Below the pieces are notes generated by a model that ran no database searches, had not been told where the DNA came from, and worked only from the letters and a program-made list of their open reading frames with translations. A program made the position numbers and the translations under genes. Below are positions 1-9,124 of a stretch of DNA of 64,000 nt, one piece after another (the stretch's first letter is position 1; each line of letters begins with the position of its first letter). This DNA is from an uncultured Acetatifactor sp. (GTDB taxonomy: Bacteria > Bacillota > Clostridia > Lachnospirales > Lachnospiraceae). Where the stretch lies: contig CAJUSI010000073.1 of NCBI GenBank assembly GCA_910589035.1, positions 1 through 64,000 of the forward strand. Reading direction: 5' to 3'.

Positions 1-141
1 ACTATGTTTCACGAAGGATAAATTTTCGGCCTGCTAGGCGGAGGAGGGAGGCGATGCGGTGGCATCGTTGACCGACGACAACGACGCAGACGGAAATTTA
101 AACAAGTGAAACATGTGGTTAATTGGTGTGGGGCATACTAG
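1..141. repeat. Palindromic interspersed element, copy 1 (left end cut by window)
   Basis: This copy matches 59,528-59,668 base for base over 141 positions, except for 7 mismatches packed into positions 63-71. It contains the inner inverted arms ATGTTTCAC (4-12) and GTGAAACAT (107-115), a second pair AAATTTTC / GGAAATTT, and a small GCCT-GCT-AGGC hairpin. The outer left arm lies outside the window. No convincing protein is encoded. It sits just downstream of mutL. I do not recognise the family; it could be a MITE-like element or a structured RNA. Confidence 0.85.
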
Positions 142-179
142 GTCTGGCAGATACGGCATACGGCATCCATTTTTCCCTG

Positions 180-2474
180 TCAATTCACAATGCGCTTGAA
201 TTTTCGCTCCATCTCCGCCTTGGTCATTGCTATAATCGTGGGCCTGCCGTGGGGGCAGTTGTAAGGATTGTCCAGGGTCAACAATTCGTCGATCAGCGCC
301 TCCGCCTCCGGCACGCTTAATTTATGATTCCCTTTTACGGCGGCTTTACAGGACATGGAGGCAATTTTTTCCTCAATGACCCGGATGCTGCCGAAGCCGG
401 TTCCGTCCAGAAGGCTGTCCAGCACCTCCAGGAACATCTCCCGCTCATTGCAGCCATATAAATCCACCGGCACGCTGCGCAGGGCGTACTCGCTTCCTCC
501 GAAGGCTTCGACTTCAAATCCCAACGCCGCAAAGGTCTCCAGGTGTTCTCTCAGAATGCTCTCCTCCTGGCCCGAAAGGCTGACTATGATGGGGGGAAGG
601 AGGCCCTGGGAGAGGATATTTTTCTCGCGATACCGTTTCATCAGCCGCTCGTAATTGACCTTCTCGTGAGCCGCGTGCTGGTCGATCATCAGGAGCTTTT
701 CCTCAAATTCTATCAGCCAGTAGGTCTCAAAGACCTGACCGATGATGCGGAAACGGCTGCGGTTGTCCCTGGTGAGAATTTTTTCCTCAAAAAGGTTCAA
801 CTGTTCGGGCTCCTGGAGCCGTCCGTATCCAAAAGAATTTCCTTCTTCCGGATTCAGAAGCTCCGCCGATGGCTCCTGTTCCGGATATGGGCCGCCCTCA
901 CTGAATAGCTGCTCCTCCGCTATCTCTGATGTCTCCGTAAAAAAGTCCTCCGCAGCTTCCTCAATTTCCGCTTGTTTCGGTTCCTCCTGCGGCTTCTGCA
1001 TATTCTGATTCTGCATCGGCTGTTCCGCTGCAGCTTTCTCTCCATTCCGCGCGGCTCCATGCCCGCTCCACTCCGCTTTTGAGCTATTCTCTGCAGTTTC
1101 CTGCTTATTCCGTGCAGCTTCCGGGGCATTCTCTGCGGCTTCCCCTTCGCTCCGCACGGCTCCCGGGGCATTCTCTGCGGCTCCCCCATCGCTCCGCACG
1201 GCTCCCGGGGCATTCTCTGCGGCTTCCCCTTCGCTCCGCACGGCTTCTGCCGGCTTTCCCTCTTCCCGGTTTCCGCTCCTCACCCGCTCCCACACGGGAT
1301 TGCGGGGAAACTCCTTCTTGCGGGGCTGCTCTGCCGTATACCTTGCCTCCTCCGCCACCCGGTATGCCTCGCTCCGTTTCGACTCAAAAGGCTCCGGTAC
1401 AGACTGCTTCTCCCTTTCCCTGCGTTCCGCTGTCCGGGCGGTTCGCAATTCCCTCTCCGTGGAAAGAAGCGCCTCCGGAATCATTTCCCTGCCCTGCAGA
1501 GTCTGCCTCACCGCATCCGTCAGAAATCTACAGAATCCCATGGCATCGCTGAATCTGACATCCATCTTGGTGGGATGCACGTTTACATCCACCCGTTCCG
1601 GATCCATAGCGATATGCAGCACGCAAAGAGGAAATTTATGCTGCATCAGGTACTCTTTATACCCTTCCTCCACAGCTTTTGCCACCACATTGCTGCGAAT
1701 GAATCTGCCGTTGATAAAATAGATTTCAAAATTCCGGTTAGAGCGCACCTGCACCGGTTTTCCCAGATATCCCTCCACCCGCACACCGTTCTGCTGTGCC
1801 TGGATAGGGATCAGCGCATTTGCCGCATCCCGTCCATAGATGCGGTAAATGACTTCCTTCAAATCTCCGTTTCCCGAAGTATGAAATTTCATCTGTCCGT
1901 TCAGCACCAGCCTGAAGGAAATATCCGGCCTGGACAGGGCGAGATGCTCCATCAGATTCGCGATATATCCCCCTTCCGTGGCCGGCTGCTTTAGAAATTT
2001 ACGCCTCACGGGCGTATTGAAAAAAAGATTCCGCACCAGAAAGGTAGTCCCCTCCGGAGCACCGATTTCGTCAAAGGCAATTTCCCTTGCACCCTCCAGC
2101 TGAATGCGGCTTCCGGTAATGCTTCGGGAGGTCCTGGTAATCACCTCCGCCTTCGCCACCGCCGCAATGCTGGAGAGCGCCTCCCCACGAAAGCCCAGGC
2201 TGGATATCCGCGTCAGATCTAAGGCGCTCTCTATCTTGCTGGTGGCATGGCGCAGGAACGCCGTGCGCAGCTGGTCTGCCTCCATGCCGCAGCCGTTGTC
2301 CGTGACCCGAATGAATTCAATGCCTCCGTCCCTGGCTTCCACGGTGACGGCGGACGCCCCTGCGTCGACGGCGTTCTCCACCAGCTCCTTCACCACGCTG
2401 GAGGGACGCTCCACCACCTCCCCGGCGGCGATTTTATCGATTGTCTCGGAATCCAAAATATGTATGATAGCCAT
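180..2474 (-). CDS. mutL: DNA mismatch repair endonuclease MutL
   Basis: MutL (764 residues) couples mismatch recognition by MutS to strand incision. The N-terminal GHKL ATPase shows DKIAAGEVVERP, DNGCGM and GFRGEALSSIAA. The C-terminal dimerisation/nuclease domain keeps DQHAAHEKVNYE (from about residue 598), SCKAAVKG and CPHGRPT, so it should be an active nicking endonuclease, as is usual outside the E. coli type. The ATG at 2474 is preferred over an upstream TTG because GGGGGATC and GCAGG lie just before it. The linker is unusually long and holds three 14-residue repeats (AVRSEGEAAENAPG type, residues about 410-452) encoded by a 42-bp tandem repeat. It follows a FecR-domain lipoprotein gene by 27 bp, so it is probably co-transcribed with it and mutS. 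Confidence 0.97.
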   Translation of the reverse strand: MAIIHILDSETIDKIAAGEVVERPSSVVKELVENAVDAGASAVTVEARDGGIEFIRVTDNGCGMEADQLRTAFLRHATSKIESALDLTRISSLGFRGEALSSIAAVAKAEVITRTSRSITGSRIQLEGAREIAFDEIGAPEGTTFLVRNLFFNTPVRRKFLKQPATEGGYIANLMEHLALSRPDISFRLVLNGQMKFHTSGNGDLKEVIYRIYGRDAANALIPIQAQQNGVRVEGYLGKPVQVRSNRNFEIYFINGRFIRSNVVAKAVEEGYKEYLMQHKFPLCVLHIAMDPERVDVNVHPTKMDVRFSDAMGFCRFLTDAVRQTLQGREMIPEALLSTERELRTARTAERREREKQSVPEPFESKRSEAYRVAEEARYTAEQPRKKEFPRNPVWERVRSGNREEGKPAEAVRSEGEAAENAPGAVRSDGGAAENAPGAVRSEGEAAENAPEAARNKQETAENSSKAEWSGHGAARNGEKAAAEQPMQNQNMQKPQEEPKQAEIEEAAEDFFTETSEIAEEQLFSEGGPYPEQEPSAELLNPEEGNSFGYGRLQEPEQLNLFEEKILTRDNRSRFRIIGQVFETYWLIEFEEKLLMIDQHAAHEKVNYERLMKRYREKNILSQGLLPPIIVSLSGQEESILREHLETFAALGFEVEAFGGSEYALRSVPVDLYGCNEREMFLEVLDSLLDGTGFGSIRVIEEKIASMSCKAAVKGNHKLSVPEAEALIDELLTLDNPYNCPHGRPTIIAMTKAEMERKFKRIVN
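1119..1246. repeat. 42-bp tandem repeat inside mutL, three copies
   Basis: The string GGGGCATTCTCTGCGG recurs at 1123, 1165 and 1207, an exact 42-bp period (14 codons). It lies in the linker region between the ATPase and nuclease domains, so copy-number change would keep the reading frame. Confidence 0.9.
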
Positions 2475-2501
2475 CCTGCTCTGATCCCCCAATATAATAA
2501 A

Positions 2502-4046
2502 TCAGTGATTAAAACGATACAACACGCCGTCGCTCTGATACTCTGCACTCATGGTGATATGGAGGAGCTCTCCGTATCCTTCCGATACTGTGAGGCTGTC
2601 AAAAATATCCTGCTCACCGTTTACAGCAGCCGCGCTGTCGAGTGCCAGGCCATATTTTCCAAACAGTCCTGCTACCCTTTCATAACAATGTGCACTGTCA
2701 TAGCCCAGCTCAAAAGAATAAACCAACTCTTCAGACAACTGATTACCGTCCCCGTCGTATTCATATGCCGTATATTCAAAGTCAATGGATCCCCCTCCAG
2801 TCTGCAGGATTGCCAACGGCACACAAAGGTTCACGCCGTCATAACGATATAATTTCACATCCGCCGAATAAAAATCCGCAAGACCTCCCGATGCCTCTTC
2901 CCGAAGAAGAAGATAATTTATGCCGTCTCCTTTCGCCGTGGAGAGAACCACATCATAGAGTACCTTGTCGTTCCAGCGCTCCTCCGAAATCTCCGCCTTT
3001 CTCACAGGAGTATCGTTTTCCACCTCATAAACCCACAGGCTGATATTCTGCTCATCCAGCATGACAACCAGGAGTTCGTCCATTCCGTCCCCATCCAGAT
3101 CGAATATTTCAGCATCCGCTATCCCCTTTGCGCCCGTCCAGTATTTATCCTCCTCAGGGGAAGCATCCCACAAAAACATATGTTCTTTTGCAGTTAAATC
3201 CGCATACCCGTATTGGGATTCCAGTTCCGTGTCCAGATATTCCCGGAGCACTTCCGCCGCATCCCCATTTTCTGAAGCGATGCCCTCCCCGGATTCCCCG
3301 TCGTTCTCTTCCTGCCCTTCCCCCTGCTCATCAGCACCTGAGGCTATTCCCGTTTCCAGATATGCCGCAATCTCCAGGCCCGAGGCTTCTTTGATTTTCC
3401 CGCACAGAGTCTCGTCCCCCTTTAATTCCTCCAGAACGAAAGGCTGAATGTCGGATTCCTGAAATTGCGCTACGGTAATCTCCGCCGTCCCATCCTCCGC
3501 TATGACAAACTCCGCCCTCTCTCCGCCGGAGACAAAGGCTGTTTTGCTCTCCCCCGATGCGTCTGTCACGCTGCACTCCACGGTTCCCTCCAATATGTGA
3601 ACCGTCATGTGGGACGCGTCCATTAAACTCACCCATCCGCAGGTGCCCCGGATTCCCACCGCCATATTGGAGGTGCGGATCTCCAGAGATTCCTCCTTCT
3701 CCAGGGGCTCTATGATATTAAAGTACAGATTCCCGGCATTCAGCCTAAGCTCCAGCTTCCTTCCATCCTTTCGGATCTCCACTCCGCTCTCCGAATCCAT
3801 CTTCGCAAGCTTATCGCTGTCCAGATTAATCCAGGCATGGCTTTCTTCCCGGGTCTCAAGCCGGTATCCGCTGTAAAGCCCCATGTTTTCTTCCGGAGAA
3901 ATACGTTCTCCTTCGCCGTCTTCCACGCTTACCCCGCCCTCTGTCCTGATCAGATGCATGCTTGTGGCAGAGGGCGAATTCCCGCAGGCTGTGCAGAGCA
4001 GCAAAAGGAGCATTCCCATCATGATGTTTACTATTATATTTTTCAT
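2502..4046 (-). CDS. FecR-domain lipoprotein
   Basis: A 514-residue exported lipoprotein. The signal peptide has a hydrophobic run (MGMLLLLL) and lipobox LCTAC, with the lipidated Cys at residue 21. Residues about 30-190 look like a FecR domain: a DSDKLAKMDSESGVEI stretch, then the NMAVGIRGTCGWV core. An acidic Glu/Gly/Ser linker follows near 235-262. The C-terminal half (about 265-514) has FG-GAP-like acidic DLDGDGMDELLVV, as in calcium-binding beta-propeller-type repeats. No sigma factor or TonB receptor is adjacent, so a classical FecIR signalling role is not supported. It lies between mutS and mutL, which is not usual. The start has GAGG seven bases upstream. Confidence 0.8.
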   Translation of the reverse strand: MKNIIVNIMMGMLLLLLCTACGNSPSATSMHLIRTEGGVSVEDGEGERISPEENMGLYSGYRLETREESHAWINLDSDKLAKMDSESGVEIRKDGRKLELRLNAGNLYFNIIEPLEKEESLEIRTSNMAVGIRGTCGWVSLMDASHMTVHILEGTVECSVTDASGESKTAFVSGGERAEFVIAEDGTAEITVAQFQESDIQPFVLEELKGDETLCGKIKEASGLEIAAYLETGIASGADEQGEGQEENDGESGEGIASENGDAAEVLREYLDTELESQYGYADLTAKEHMFLWDASPEEDKYWTGAKGIADAEIFDLDGDGMDELLVVMLDEQNISLWVYEVENDTPVRKAEISEERWNDKVLYDVVLSTAKGDGINYLLLREEASGGLADFYSADVKLYRYDGVNLCVPLAILQTGGGSIDFEYTAYEYDGDGNQLSEELVYSFELGYDSAHCYERVAGLFGKYGLALDSAAAVNGEQDIFDSLTVSEGYGELLHITMSAEYQSDGVLYRFNH

Positions 4047-4193
4047 TCTTATACCTCATCTTGCGTGCTTCAGCACGCTGACCAATCAATTTCACTTTCC
4101 TAATCCGGACAAGCCGGAACCAAAATCTTGCAGTTCAGCGCAGGATCTCATTGTTAATCGCCTGAGGAATTGTACAGAAATAACTTATCCTTT

Positions 4194-6866
4194 TCACACC
4201 TTCCAGCGGTTTTTCAGCTTATTCTGCAGGCGGTAGAGCACATTCAGCGCGTCGATGGGAGCCAGGGTATTCACCTCGATCTCCATCAGCTCCTTCAGCA
4301 CATCTTCATCCTTCACCGTGTCAAACAGGGACATCTGGGACAGTTCCATCTCATCCGGCTTTGGCTGCTTCTTTCCCCTGGCCTCTTTCACCTCCACGGC
4401 AATGCTCTGAATCTTTTCGGTGATATCGTTGTCCGTGAGCTGATTCACAATCTCCTTGGCCCTGTCGATGACCATATCCGGCACCCCGGCCAGCTTTGCC
4501 ACCTGGATACCGTAGCTTTTATCCGCACCGCCCTTGACGATCTTTCGCAGGAACACGATGTCATCCCCCCGCTCCTTCACGGCGATGCAGTAATTGTTCA
4601 CATTGCTCATCTTGCCCTCCAGCTCGGTGAGCTCGTGGTAATGGGTGGCAAAGAGGGTCTTGGCCCCCAGCAGCTTTTTGTTGCTGATATGCTCGATGAC
4701 GGCCCAGGCGATGCTCAGACCGTCGAAGGTGGAGGTTCCCCTTCCGATCTCGTCCAGTATCAGCAGGCTGTCGGCGGTGGCGTTGCGCAGAATATTTGCC
4801 ACCTCGTTCATCTCCACCATAAAGGTGGATTGACCGCTGGCCAAGTCGTCCGATGCCCCCACTCTTGTAAAAATCCGGTCCACGATGCCGATGTTGGCGC
4901 TTCCGGCGGGAACGAAGCACCCAATCTGCGCCATCAGGACAATGAGGGCCGTCTGGCGCATATAGGTGGATTTCCCCGCCATATTGGGACCGGTGATCAC
5001 GCTGATGCTGTGCTTTCCGTTGTCCAGAAAGGTATCATTGGCAATGAAGAGATCACCCTCTATCATTCTCTCCACCACAGGATGCCGGCCGTCTCTGATA
5101 TCGATGATGCCCTTCTCATTCAGCTTCGGGCGCACATAGCGGTTCCGCTCCGACACCAGCGACAGGGAGGCGTACACGTCCAGCTTTGCCACCGCCTTTG
5201 CCGTATTCTGTATCCGCTCCAGCTCCGCGGCGATGGAATCCCGGATTTTGCAGAACAACTCATATTCCAGGGTGGTAAGCTTGTCCTCCGCATTGAGAAT
5301 GGTATCCTCCAGCTCCTTTAAACGGGGGGTGGTATACCGTTCCGCATTGGCCAGGGTCTGCTTGCGGATATAATCCTCCGGTACCAGATTCTGATAGGAA
5401 TTGGTCACCTCAAAATAGTACCCGAAGACCTTATTGTATTTGATTCTCAGATTCTTGATTCCTGTCCGCTCCCTGTCCGTCTCCTCCAGCTGGGCCAGCC
5501 ATTGCTTCCCGTCCCGCCTGGCGCTGCGCAGCATATCCACGGTCTCGTCAAATCCGTCCCGGATCATGCCGCCCTCCCGGATTGTCACCGGTGGATCCTC
5601 CTCAATGGATTCTGAAAGAAGCTGATAAATGTCCTGAAGGGCGTCCATCCCCTTCTCAATCTCTGCTAACTCCGACCCGGTAAAGCCCTTCAGAACGGTC
5701 TTGAGGGCAGGAAGCATCTCCAGGGAATTGCGAAAGGCAATCATATCCCGGGGATTGGCAGTCTTATAGGCCACCCGGCTCAGGAGTCTTTCCAGATCAT
5801 AGACAGGATTCAGGTACTCTCTGATCTCGTCCCTGGATACGCTGTCCCCGCTCAGCTCTTCAATGGCGTCCAGGCGCTTTTCAATCTCCGTTTTATCGAT
5901 CAGGGGCTGCTCCAGCATACTGCGCAGAAGCCTTCCTCCCATGGCGGTCTTCGTTTTATCCAGCACCCAGAGCAGGGAGCCTTTTTTCTGTTTCTCCCTG
6001 AGTGTCTCCGCAAGCTCCAGGTTCCGCCTGGTGGAGCTGTCCAGGAGCATATATTTATTGGTCAGATACGGATACAGATGGGACAGGTGGGACAGCTCCG
6101 TCTTCTGTGTGTCGTAGAGATATTTCAAAAGCGCACCCGCCGCGGTCATGCCCACCGGGAAATCCTCGATACCCAGTCCCGCCAGTGTATTCACCCTGAA
6201 ATGCCGAATCAGAATTCTTCTGCATTCTTCGTCATCAAAGACATGGGAATCCAGAGTGTTCACGGAGATATTGTATCTGGTGCGCAGCTCCTCGATGCCG
6301 AAGCCGCTTACCAGGAAGGCCTCATTGCATATGATCTCCCGGGGCTCATACTTCATCAGCTCGTCGTTCAGCTTCCGCAGGTCCTCCACCTCGGTCAGAT
6401 AATAGTCCCCCGTGGTGACGTCCGCCACGGATATGCCGATCTTGGTGGGCGTATAGGCGACGCACATAAGGAAATTGTTCCGGGACTCCTCCAGGGACTG
6501 CATGTTCAGGTTGGTGCCCGGCGTCACAATGCGTATCACATCCCGCTTTACCAGCCCCTTGGCAAGCTTCGGATCCTCCATCTGCTCGCAGATTGCCACC
6601 TTATAGCCTCTATTGACCAACTTGGTCAAGTATCCTTCCACCGCATGATAGGGGACGCCGCACATGGGGGCGCGCTCTTCCAGTCCGCAGGCCTTCCCCG
6701 TCAGGGTCAGCTCCAGCTCCTTTGACACTGTCTTGGCGTCCTCAAAGAACATCTCATAGAAATCTCCCAGCCGATAGAATAAAATGCAGTCCGCATACTG
6801 CTTTTTGGTTTCCAGATATTGCTGCATCATGGGAGTCAAGTCTCCCGTGGGGATTTGTTCCTGCAT
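4194..6866 (-). CDS. mutS: DNA mismatch repair protein MutS
   Basis: MutS (890 residues) binds mismatches and small loops and signals to MutL. The N-terminal mismatch-binding domain has GDFYEMFFEDA (the Phe-X-Glu motif). The C-terminal ATPase has Walker A GPNMAGKST near residue 625 and Walker B LLILDEIGRGTSTFDG near 702. The extreme C-terminus matches the MutS dimerisation tail. The ATG at 6866 is chosen because AGGAG lies eight bases upstream; the reading frame stays open a further 36 codons without a ribosome site and without family similarity. A GC-rich hairpin (6905-6935) sits in the leader. It is transcribed toward the FecR lipoprotein and mutL. Confidence 0.98.
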   Translation of the reverse strand: MQEQIPTGDLTPMMQQYLETKKQYADCILFYRLGDFYEMFFEDAKTVSKELELTLTGKACGLEERAPMCGVPYHAVEGYLTKLVNRGYKVAICEQMEDPKLAKGLVKRDVIRIVTPGTNLNMQSLEESRNNFLMCVAYTPTKIGISVADVTTGDYYLTEVEDLRKLNDELMKYEPREIICNEAFLVSGFGIEELRTRYNISVNTLDSHVFDDEECRRILIRHFRVNTLAGLGIEDFPVGMTAAGALLKYLYDTQKTELSHLSHLYPYLTNKYMLLDSSTRRNLELAETLREKQKKGSLLWVLDKTKTAMGGRLLRSMLEQPLIDKTEIEKRLDAIEELSGDSVSRDEIREYLNPVYDLERLLSRVAYKTANPRDMIAFRNSLEMLPALKTVLKGFTGSELAEIEKGMDALQDIYQLLSESIEEDPPVTIREGGMIRDGFDETVDMLRSARRDGKQWLAQLEETDRERTGIKNLRIKYNKVFGYYFEVTNSYQNLVPEDYIRKQTLANAERYTTPRLKELEDTILNAEDKLTTLEYELFCKIRDSIAAELERIQNTAKAVAKLDVYASLSLVSERNRYVRPKLNEKGIIDIRDGRHPVVERMIEGDLFIANDTFLDNGKHSISVITGPNMAGKSTYMRQTALIVLMAQIGCFVPAGSANIGIVDRIFTRVGASDDLASGQSTFMVEMNEVANILRNATADSLLILDEIGRGTSTFDGLSIAWAVIEHISNKKLLGAKTLFATHYHELTELEGKMSNVNNYCIAVKERGDDIVFLRKIVKGGADKSYGIQVAKLAGVPDMVIDRAKEIVNQLTDNDITEKIQSIAVEVKEARGKKQPKPDEMELSQMSLFDTVKDEDVLKELMEIEVNTLAPIDALNVLYRLQNKLKNRWKV

Positions 6867-6904
6867 TGGTATCACTCCTGTTTTTATTTCTTCCGTATTT
6901 CCTG

Positions 6905-6935
6905 CCGGGTCGGGGCTGTGTAATTCCCGACCCGG
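6905..6935 (-). promoter_or_regulatory. GC-rich hairpin in the mutS leader
   Basis: CCGGGTCGGG and CCCGACCCGG form a perfect 10-bp stem with an 11-base loop about 40 bases before the mutS start. No T-run follows on either strand, so it is not a standard terminator. It could be an mRNA-stability or attenuation element. A possible promoter (TTGCGA, 16 bases, TAAAAT) lies just upstream on the minus strand. The rest of 6867-7193 holds only this and the terminator at 7091-7123. Confidence 0.5.
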
Positions 6936-7090
6936 TATTTGCTTCAATTTTATTAACCGGATATTACATCGCAAATGCCATAATTATTCTGCCTTATCCG
7001 GAAAAACGGAAAGCAGATGAATTAACACCGTATGGGACTTCCCTTGAGAAGAAGCCGGGCTGCAAGGTCAGTTCAATACTCCTGCAACTC

Positions 7091-7123
7091 AAAAAGGAAT
7101 GTCCTCCACCGGCGGACATTCCT
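7091..7123 (-). terminator. Intrinsic terminator after the DUF3800 gene
   Basis: AGGAATGTCC and GGACATTCCT (7095-7104 / 7114-7123) form a perfect 10-bp stem with a 9-base loop, followed on the minus strand by a short T-run. It lies 71 bases past the DUF3800 stop codon and before mutS. Confidence 0.8.
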
Positions 7124-7193
7124 CATTTTACCACAAAATATTGTGTTTGTAAAAGTTCTTTCTCCAAAATCTGGAGAAAATATTTCTTTTCCA

Positions 7194-7877
7194 TCACCGC
7201 AAGGGAAACTCAAAAATATGTTTCAAATACCCCTCTTTCTTCATGTACTCGATCTCTTTTGTATATGCTTTGGTTTTCAATTCTGAAAAGTACAAATTTG
7301 AGAAAACGTCCGCAATCTGTATGATGTAATTATTAGAAGAATCAAAATACTGCACTTTGCAGTCATTATTTACAATATTCCGAAGACCCAACTCCGTCTG
7401 CAAATAGTTTTCTAAAAAATGCTTTGTTTCTGTCTTTTCGTTCCTTTCGTCCAACTGAAGGAAAAGTCCATCATTGGATATATAGCCTTTCTGTATGTAG
7501 TATTCCAAGGCCAATCGTATAAGATAGTTGAAAGCTCTTGCGGTATTCGCGTAAAATTTTGGCTGTATCCTGCTGTTATCGGCTACGATATAAAATACTT
7601 CAAAATAATTGTTTCTGCAGAAAAAATCCACAAACTCTCTTTTCAGTTTTGGGGTAAAGCAACTCCCTTTCAATTCCAAAAACTTAGAGCCAGAAAACAT
7701 CAGCCCTTTATCATCCGCCTTTTGAAGTTCCCCCATGTGTTCTCTAACAAATCTCTTATATATTCTTTTTATCCTATCTATGTCTTTTGCCCGGACAATA
7801 GATATAATAAAATAAGGATGCGTTCTATAATGAGAAACCGTCATTGTCCCAGATTCATCAATATACAAGTATTCCAT
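7194..7877 (-). CDS. DUF3800-domain protein
   Basis: A 227-residue protein of the DUF3800 family, whose molecular function is not established. Signature segments are visible: MEYLYIDESG at the very N-terminus (acidic DE pair), LQLDERNEKT in the middle, and YFDSSNNYIIQIADVFSN near the C-terminus, giving a spaced acidic set that resembles a nuclease-like active site (inference). The start at 7877 is preferred to the ATG at 7881-7883 because GAGAGG directly abuts the latter and is six bases from the former. A structured RNA with its own promoter and terminator precedes it. Families of structured RNAs have been reported upstream of DUF3800 genes, so the RNA and protein probably work together, perhaps as a mobile or defence-type pair. 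Confidence 0.85.
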   Translation of the reverse strand: MEYLYIDESGTMTVSHYRTHPYFIISIVRAKDIDRIKRIYKRFVREHMGELQKADDKGLMFSGSKFLELKGSCFTPKLKREFVDFFCRNNYFEVFYIVADNSRIQPKFYANTARAFNYLIRLALEYYIQKGYISNDGLFLQLDERNEKTETKHFLENYLQTELGLRNIVNNDCKVQYFDSSNNYIIQIADVFSNLYFSELKTKAYTKEIEYMKKEGYLKHIFEFPLR

Positions 7878-7889
7878 GGTCATCCTCTC

Positions 7890-7916
7890 AAAAAAAGCAG
7901 GCTCTAATAGCCTGCT
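7890..7916 (-). terminator. Terminator between the upstream RNA and DUF3800
   Basis: AGCAGGCT-(5)-AGCCTGCT forms a perfect 8-bp stem followed by seven T on the minus strand. The DUF3800 ribosome site (GAGAGG) begins within a few bases of the T-run. Read-through past this hairpin is therefore needed for the protein to be made from the upstream promoter. Confidence 0.85.
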
Positions 7917-8005
7917 GAATTATCGATGCCAATCGCTTGCGGGCGGGGCTAACACATAACCCTTACCGAGACAGCGGCGCTTGCGCAAGACTTACTGTTG
8001 GCATC
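7917..8005 (-). ncRNA. Structured RNA upstream of the DUF3800 gene
   Basis: Starting at the predicted transcription start (about 8002-8005), the transcript has a closing stem GATGCCAA (8005-7998) / TTGGCATC (7932-7925), an inner CTTGCG...CGCAAG pairing and a GGGTTA-TGTGT-TAGCCC hairpin. It ends at the terminator 7890-7916. A consensus promoter sits directly upstream. No start codon with a ribosome site is visible inside it. The position and compact multi-stem fold match the class of DUF3800-associated RNA motifs described from comparative genomics; which subclass it belongs to I cannot tell. Confidence 0.75.
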
Positions 8006-8008
8006 TTG

Positions 8009-8037
8009 ATAATAGCATATGTAGGATGGATTGTCAA
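8009..8037 (-). promoter_or_regulatory. Promoter of the DUF3800-associated RNA
   Basis: TTGACA (8032-8037), 17-base spacer, TATTAT (8009-8014) on the minus strand. Predicted start is near 8002, exactly at the base of the RNA closing stem. Confidence 0.85.
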
Positions 8038-8094
8038 TATTCATAATTTATTTCTTTTTTCAAAATGGTATTTCGCCTGATACCTGAGTGTATC

Positions 8095-8126
8095 AAAATC
8101 CCTGCGGACTATTACATCCACAGGGA
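8095..8126 (-). terminator. Terminator after the OB-fold lipoprotein gene
   Basis: TCCCTGTGGA and TCCGCAGGGA pair (one G-U) over 10 bp with an 8-base loop, followed by TTTTG on the minus strand. It lies about 70 bases past the stop at 8194. Confidence 0.65.
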
Positions 8127-8193
8127 CTCTCATCTGCCTTATGTATTGTTTGCATTCCTGTTCCAGGGGGAACGCATTTCCCCTCCCGAGCCA

Positions 8194-9066
8194 TTACTGC
8201 GCTGCAGTTACCTTGGTAATATGGGGGTTCACTCCCTCATACCAGTACAGGAAGCCTTCCATGTCGATCTTGTCGCCCACCTTCAGGTTCTTCACCGCAC
8301 TGTAAACCTCCGTGGTATTGTCACAGAGATAGGACTCCACAGTGAAGGTGTAGGTCTGTCCGTTGACGGATACGTCAAAATACAGATCATCCCCGTCCTG
8401 GCCGGAGCCGTCCCATTTGTACAGGAAAGCCACCTCATTTCCGTCGGCATCCTTCTTGGCTTCCACGGTCATGCCCTTGAAGGACACAAACATGTTCTGC
8501 TTCTTGATCAGGTCGTCGCTTCCCAGAAGGGCAGTCACATCCTCGGCCGTCGCCACATAATTCCCGTCAATGATTTCAAAGGTGGCGTCGATGATCTCCA
8601 CTTCCCCGGACCACTCCGCCTTATATCCGGTCACCCGGATCTTGGTGCCGACGGTCAGCTTCTCATAATCCTCCTGCGTGCATGCCATATCATACAGGAA
8701 ATATGCGCCGTCCTCATCCTGGGCGTAGACCGTGGCCTTATCCTCCCACCAGGCCTGCTTTGCCTGCACATAGGCTTCAATCGTGACCTGCGTATCAACG
8801 GCGGCAGCGTCGTACTCCGCATAGGTCATGACACTTCCGGCTTCGGCATTCTCATCGCCGGAAGCATCCTCTGAACCTTCAGAGCTCTCTTCAGAACCGT
8901 CTTCCGAGACACTGGATTCCTCTTCTTCAGAGCTGCTGTCCTCCGCACTGGAATCTTCCTGTGAATTGTTCACACTCTCTTCCGATTTGTTGTCGTCCGG
9001 CGTCCCGCAGCCGATCAGGGAGAAAGCCAGAACCGCACTCATAAGCAACAATGTAATTTTTTTCAT
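8194..9066 (-). CDS. Lipoprotein with OB-fold-like domains
   Basis: A 290-residue secreted lipoprotein: MKKITLLLMSAVLAF signal, lipobox LIGC (Cys20), then about 45 residues of Ser/Glu/Asp low complexity that probably spans the cell wall. The rest contains two stretches resembling tRNA_anti-like/OB-fold modules (VDTQVTIEAYVQAKQ...KIRVTGYKAEW and KNLKVGDKIDMEGFLYW). No enzyme motif is seen. The start at 9066 is fixed by GAGGAGG seven bases upstream; the longer frame to 9273 runs through the promoter. It has its own promoter with a palindromic operator-like site, so it is likely regulated separately from the sugar ABC genes upstream. Confidence 0.75.
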   Translation of the reverse strand: MKKITLLLMSAVLAFSLIGCGTPDDNKSEESVNNSQEDSSAEDSSSEEEESSVSEDGSEESSEGSEDASGDENAEAGSVMTYAEYDAAAVDTQVTIEAYVQAKQAWWEDKATVYAQDEDGAYFLYDMACTQEDYEKLTVGTKIRVTGYKAEWSGEVEIIDATFEIIDGNYVATAEDVTALLGSDDLIKKQNMFVSFKGMTVEAKKDADGNEVAFLYKWDGSGQDGDDLYFDVSVNGQTYTFTVESYLCDNTTEVYSAVKNLKVGDKIDMEGFLYWYEGVNPHITKVTAAQ

Positions 9067-9124
9067 ATTATCCTCCTCTTCAAACGCATCCCTGACAGGA
9101 TGTCCACTTGAAAACTTCGAGATC

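Noticed and set aside
2502..4046. FecR-type iron signalling system
   Set aside because: No ECF sigma factor or TonB receptor nearby, and a lipoprotein in a Gram-positive; only the domain resemblance is kept.
4170..5321. Long plus-strand frame opposite mutS
   Set aside because: Antisense of the conserved MutS ATPase region.
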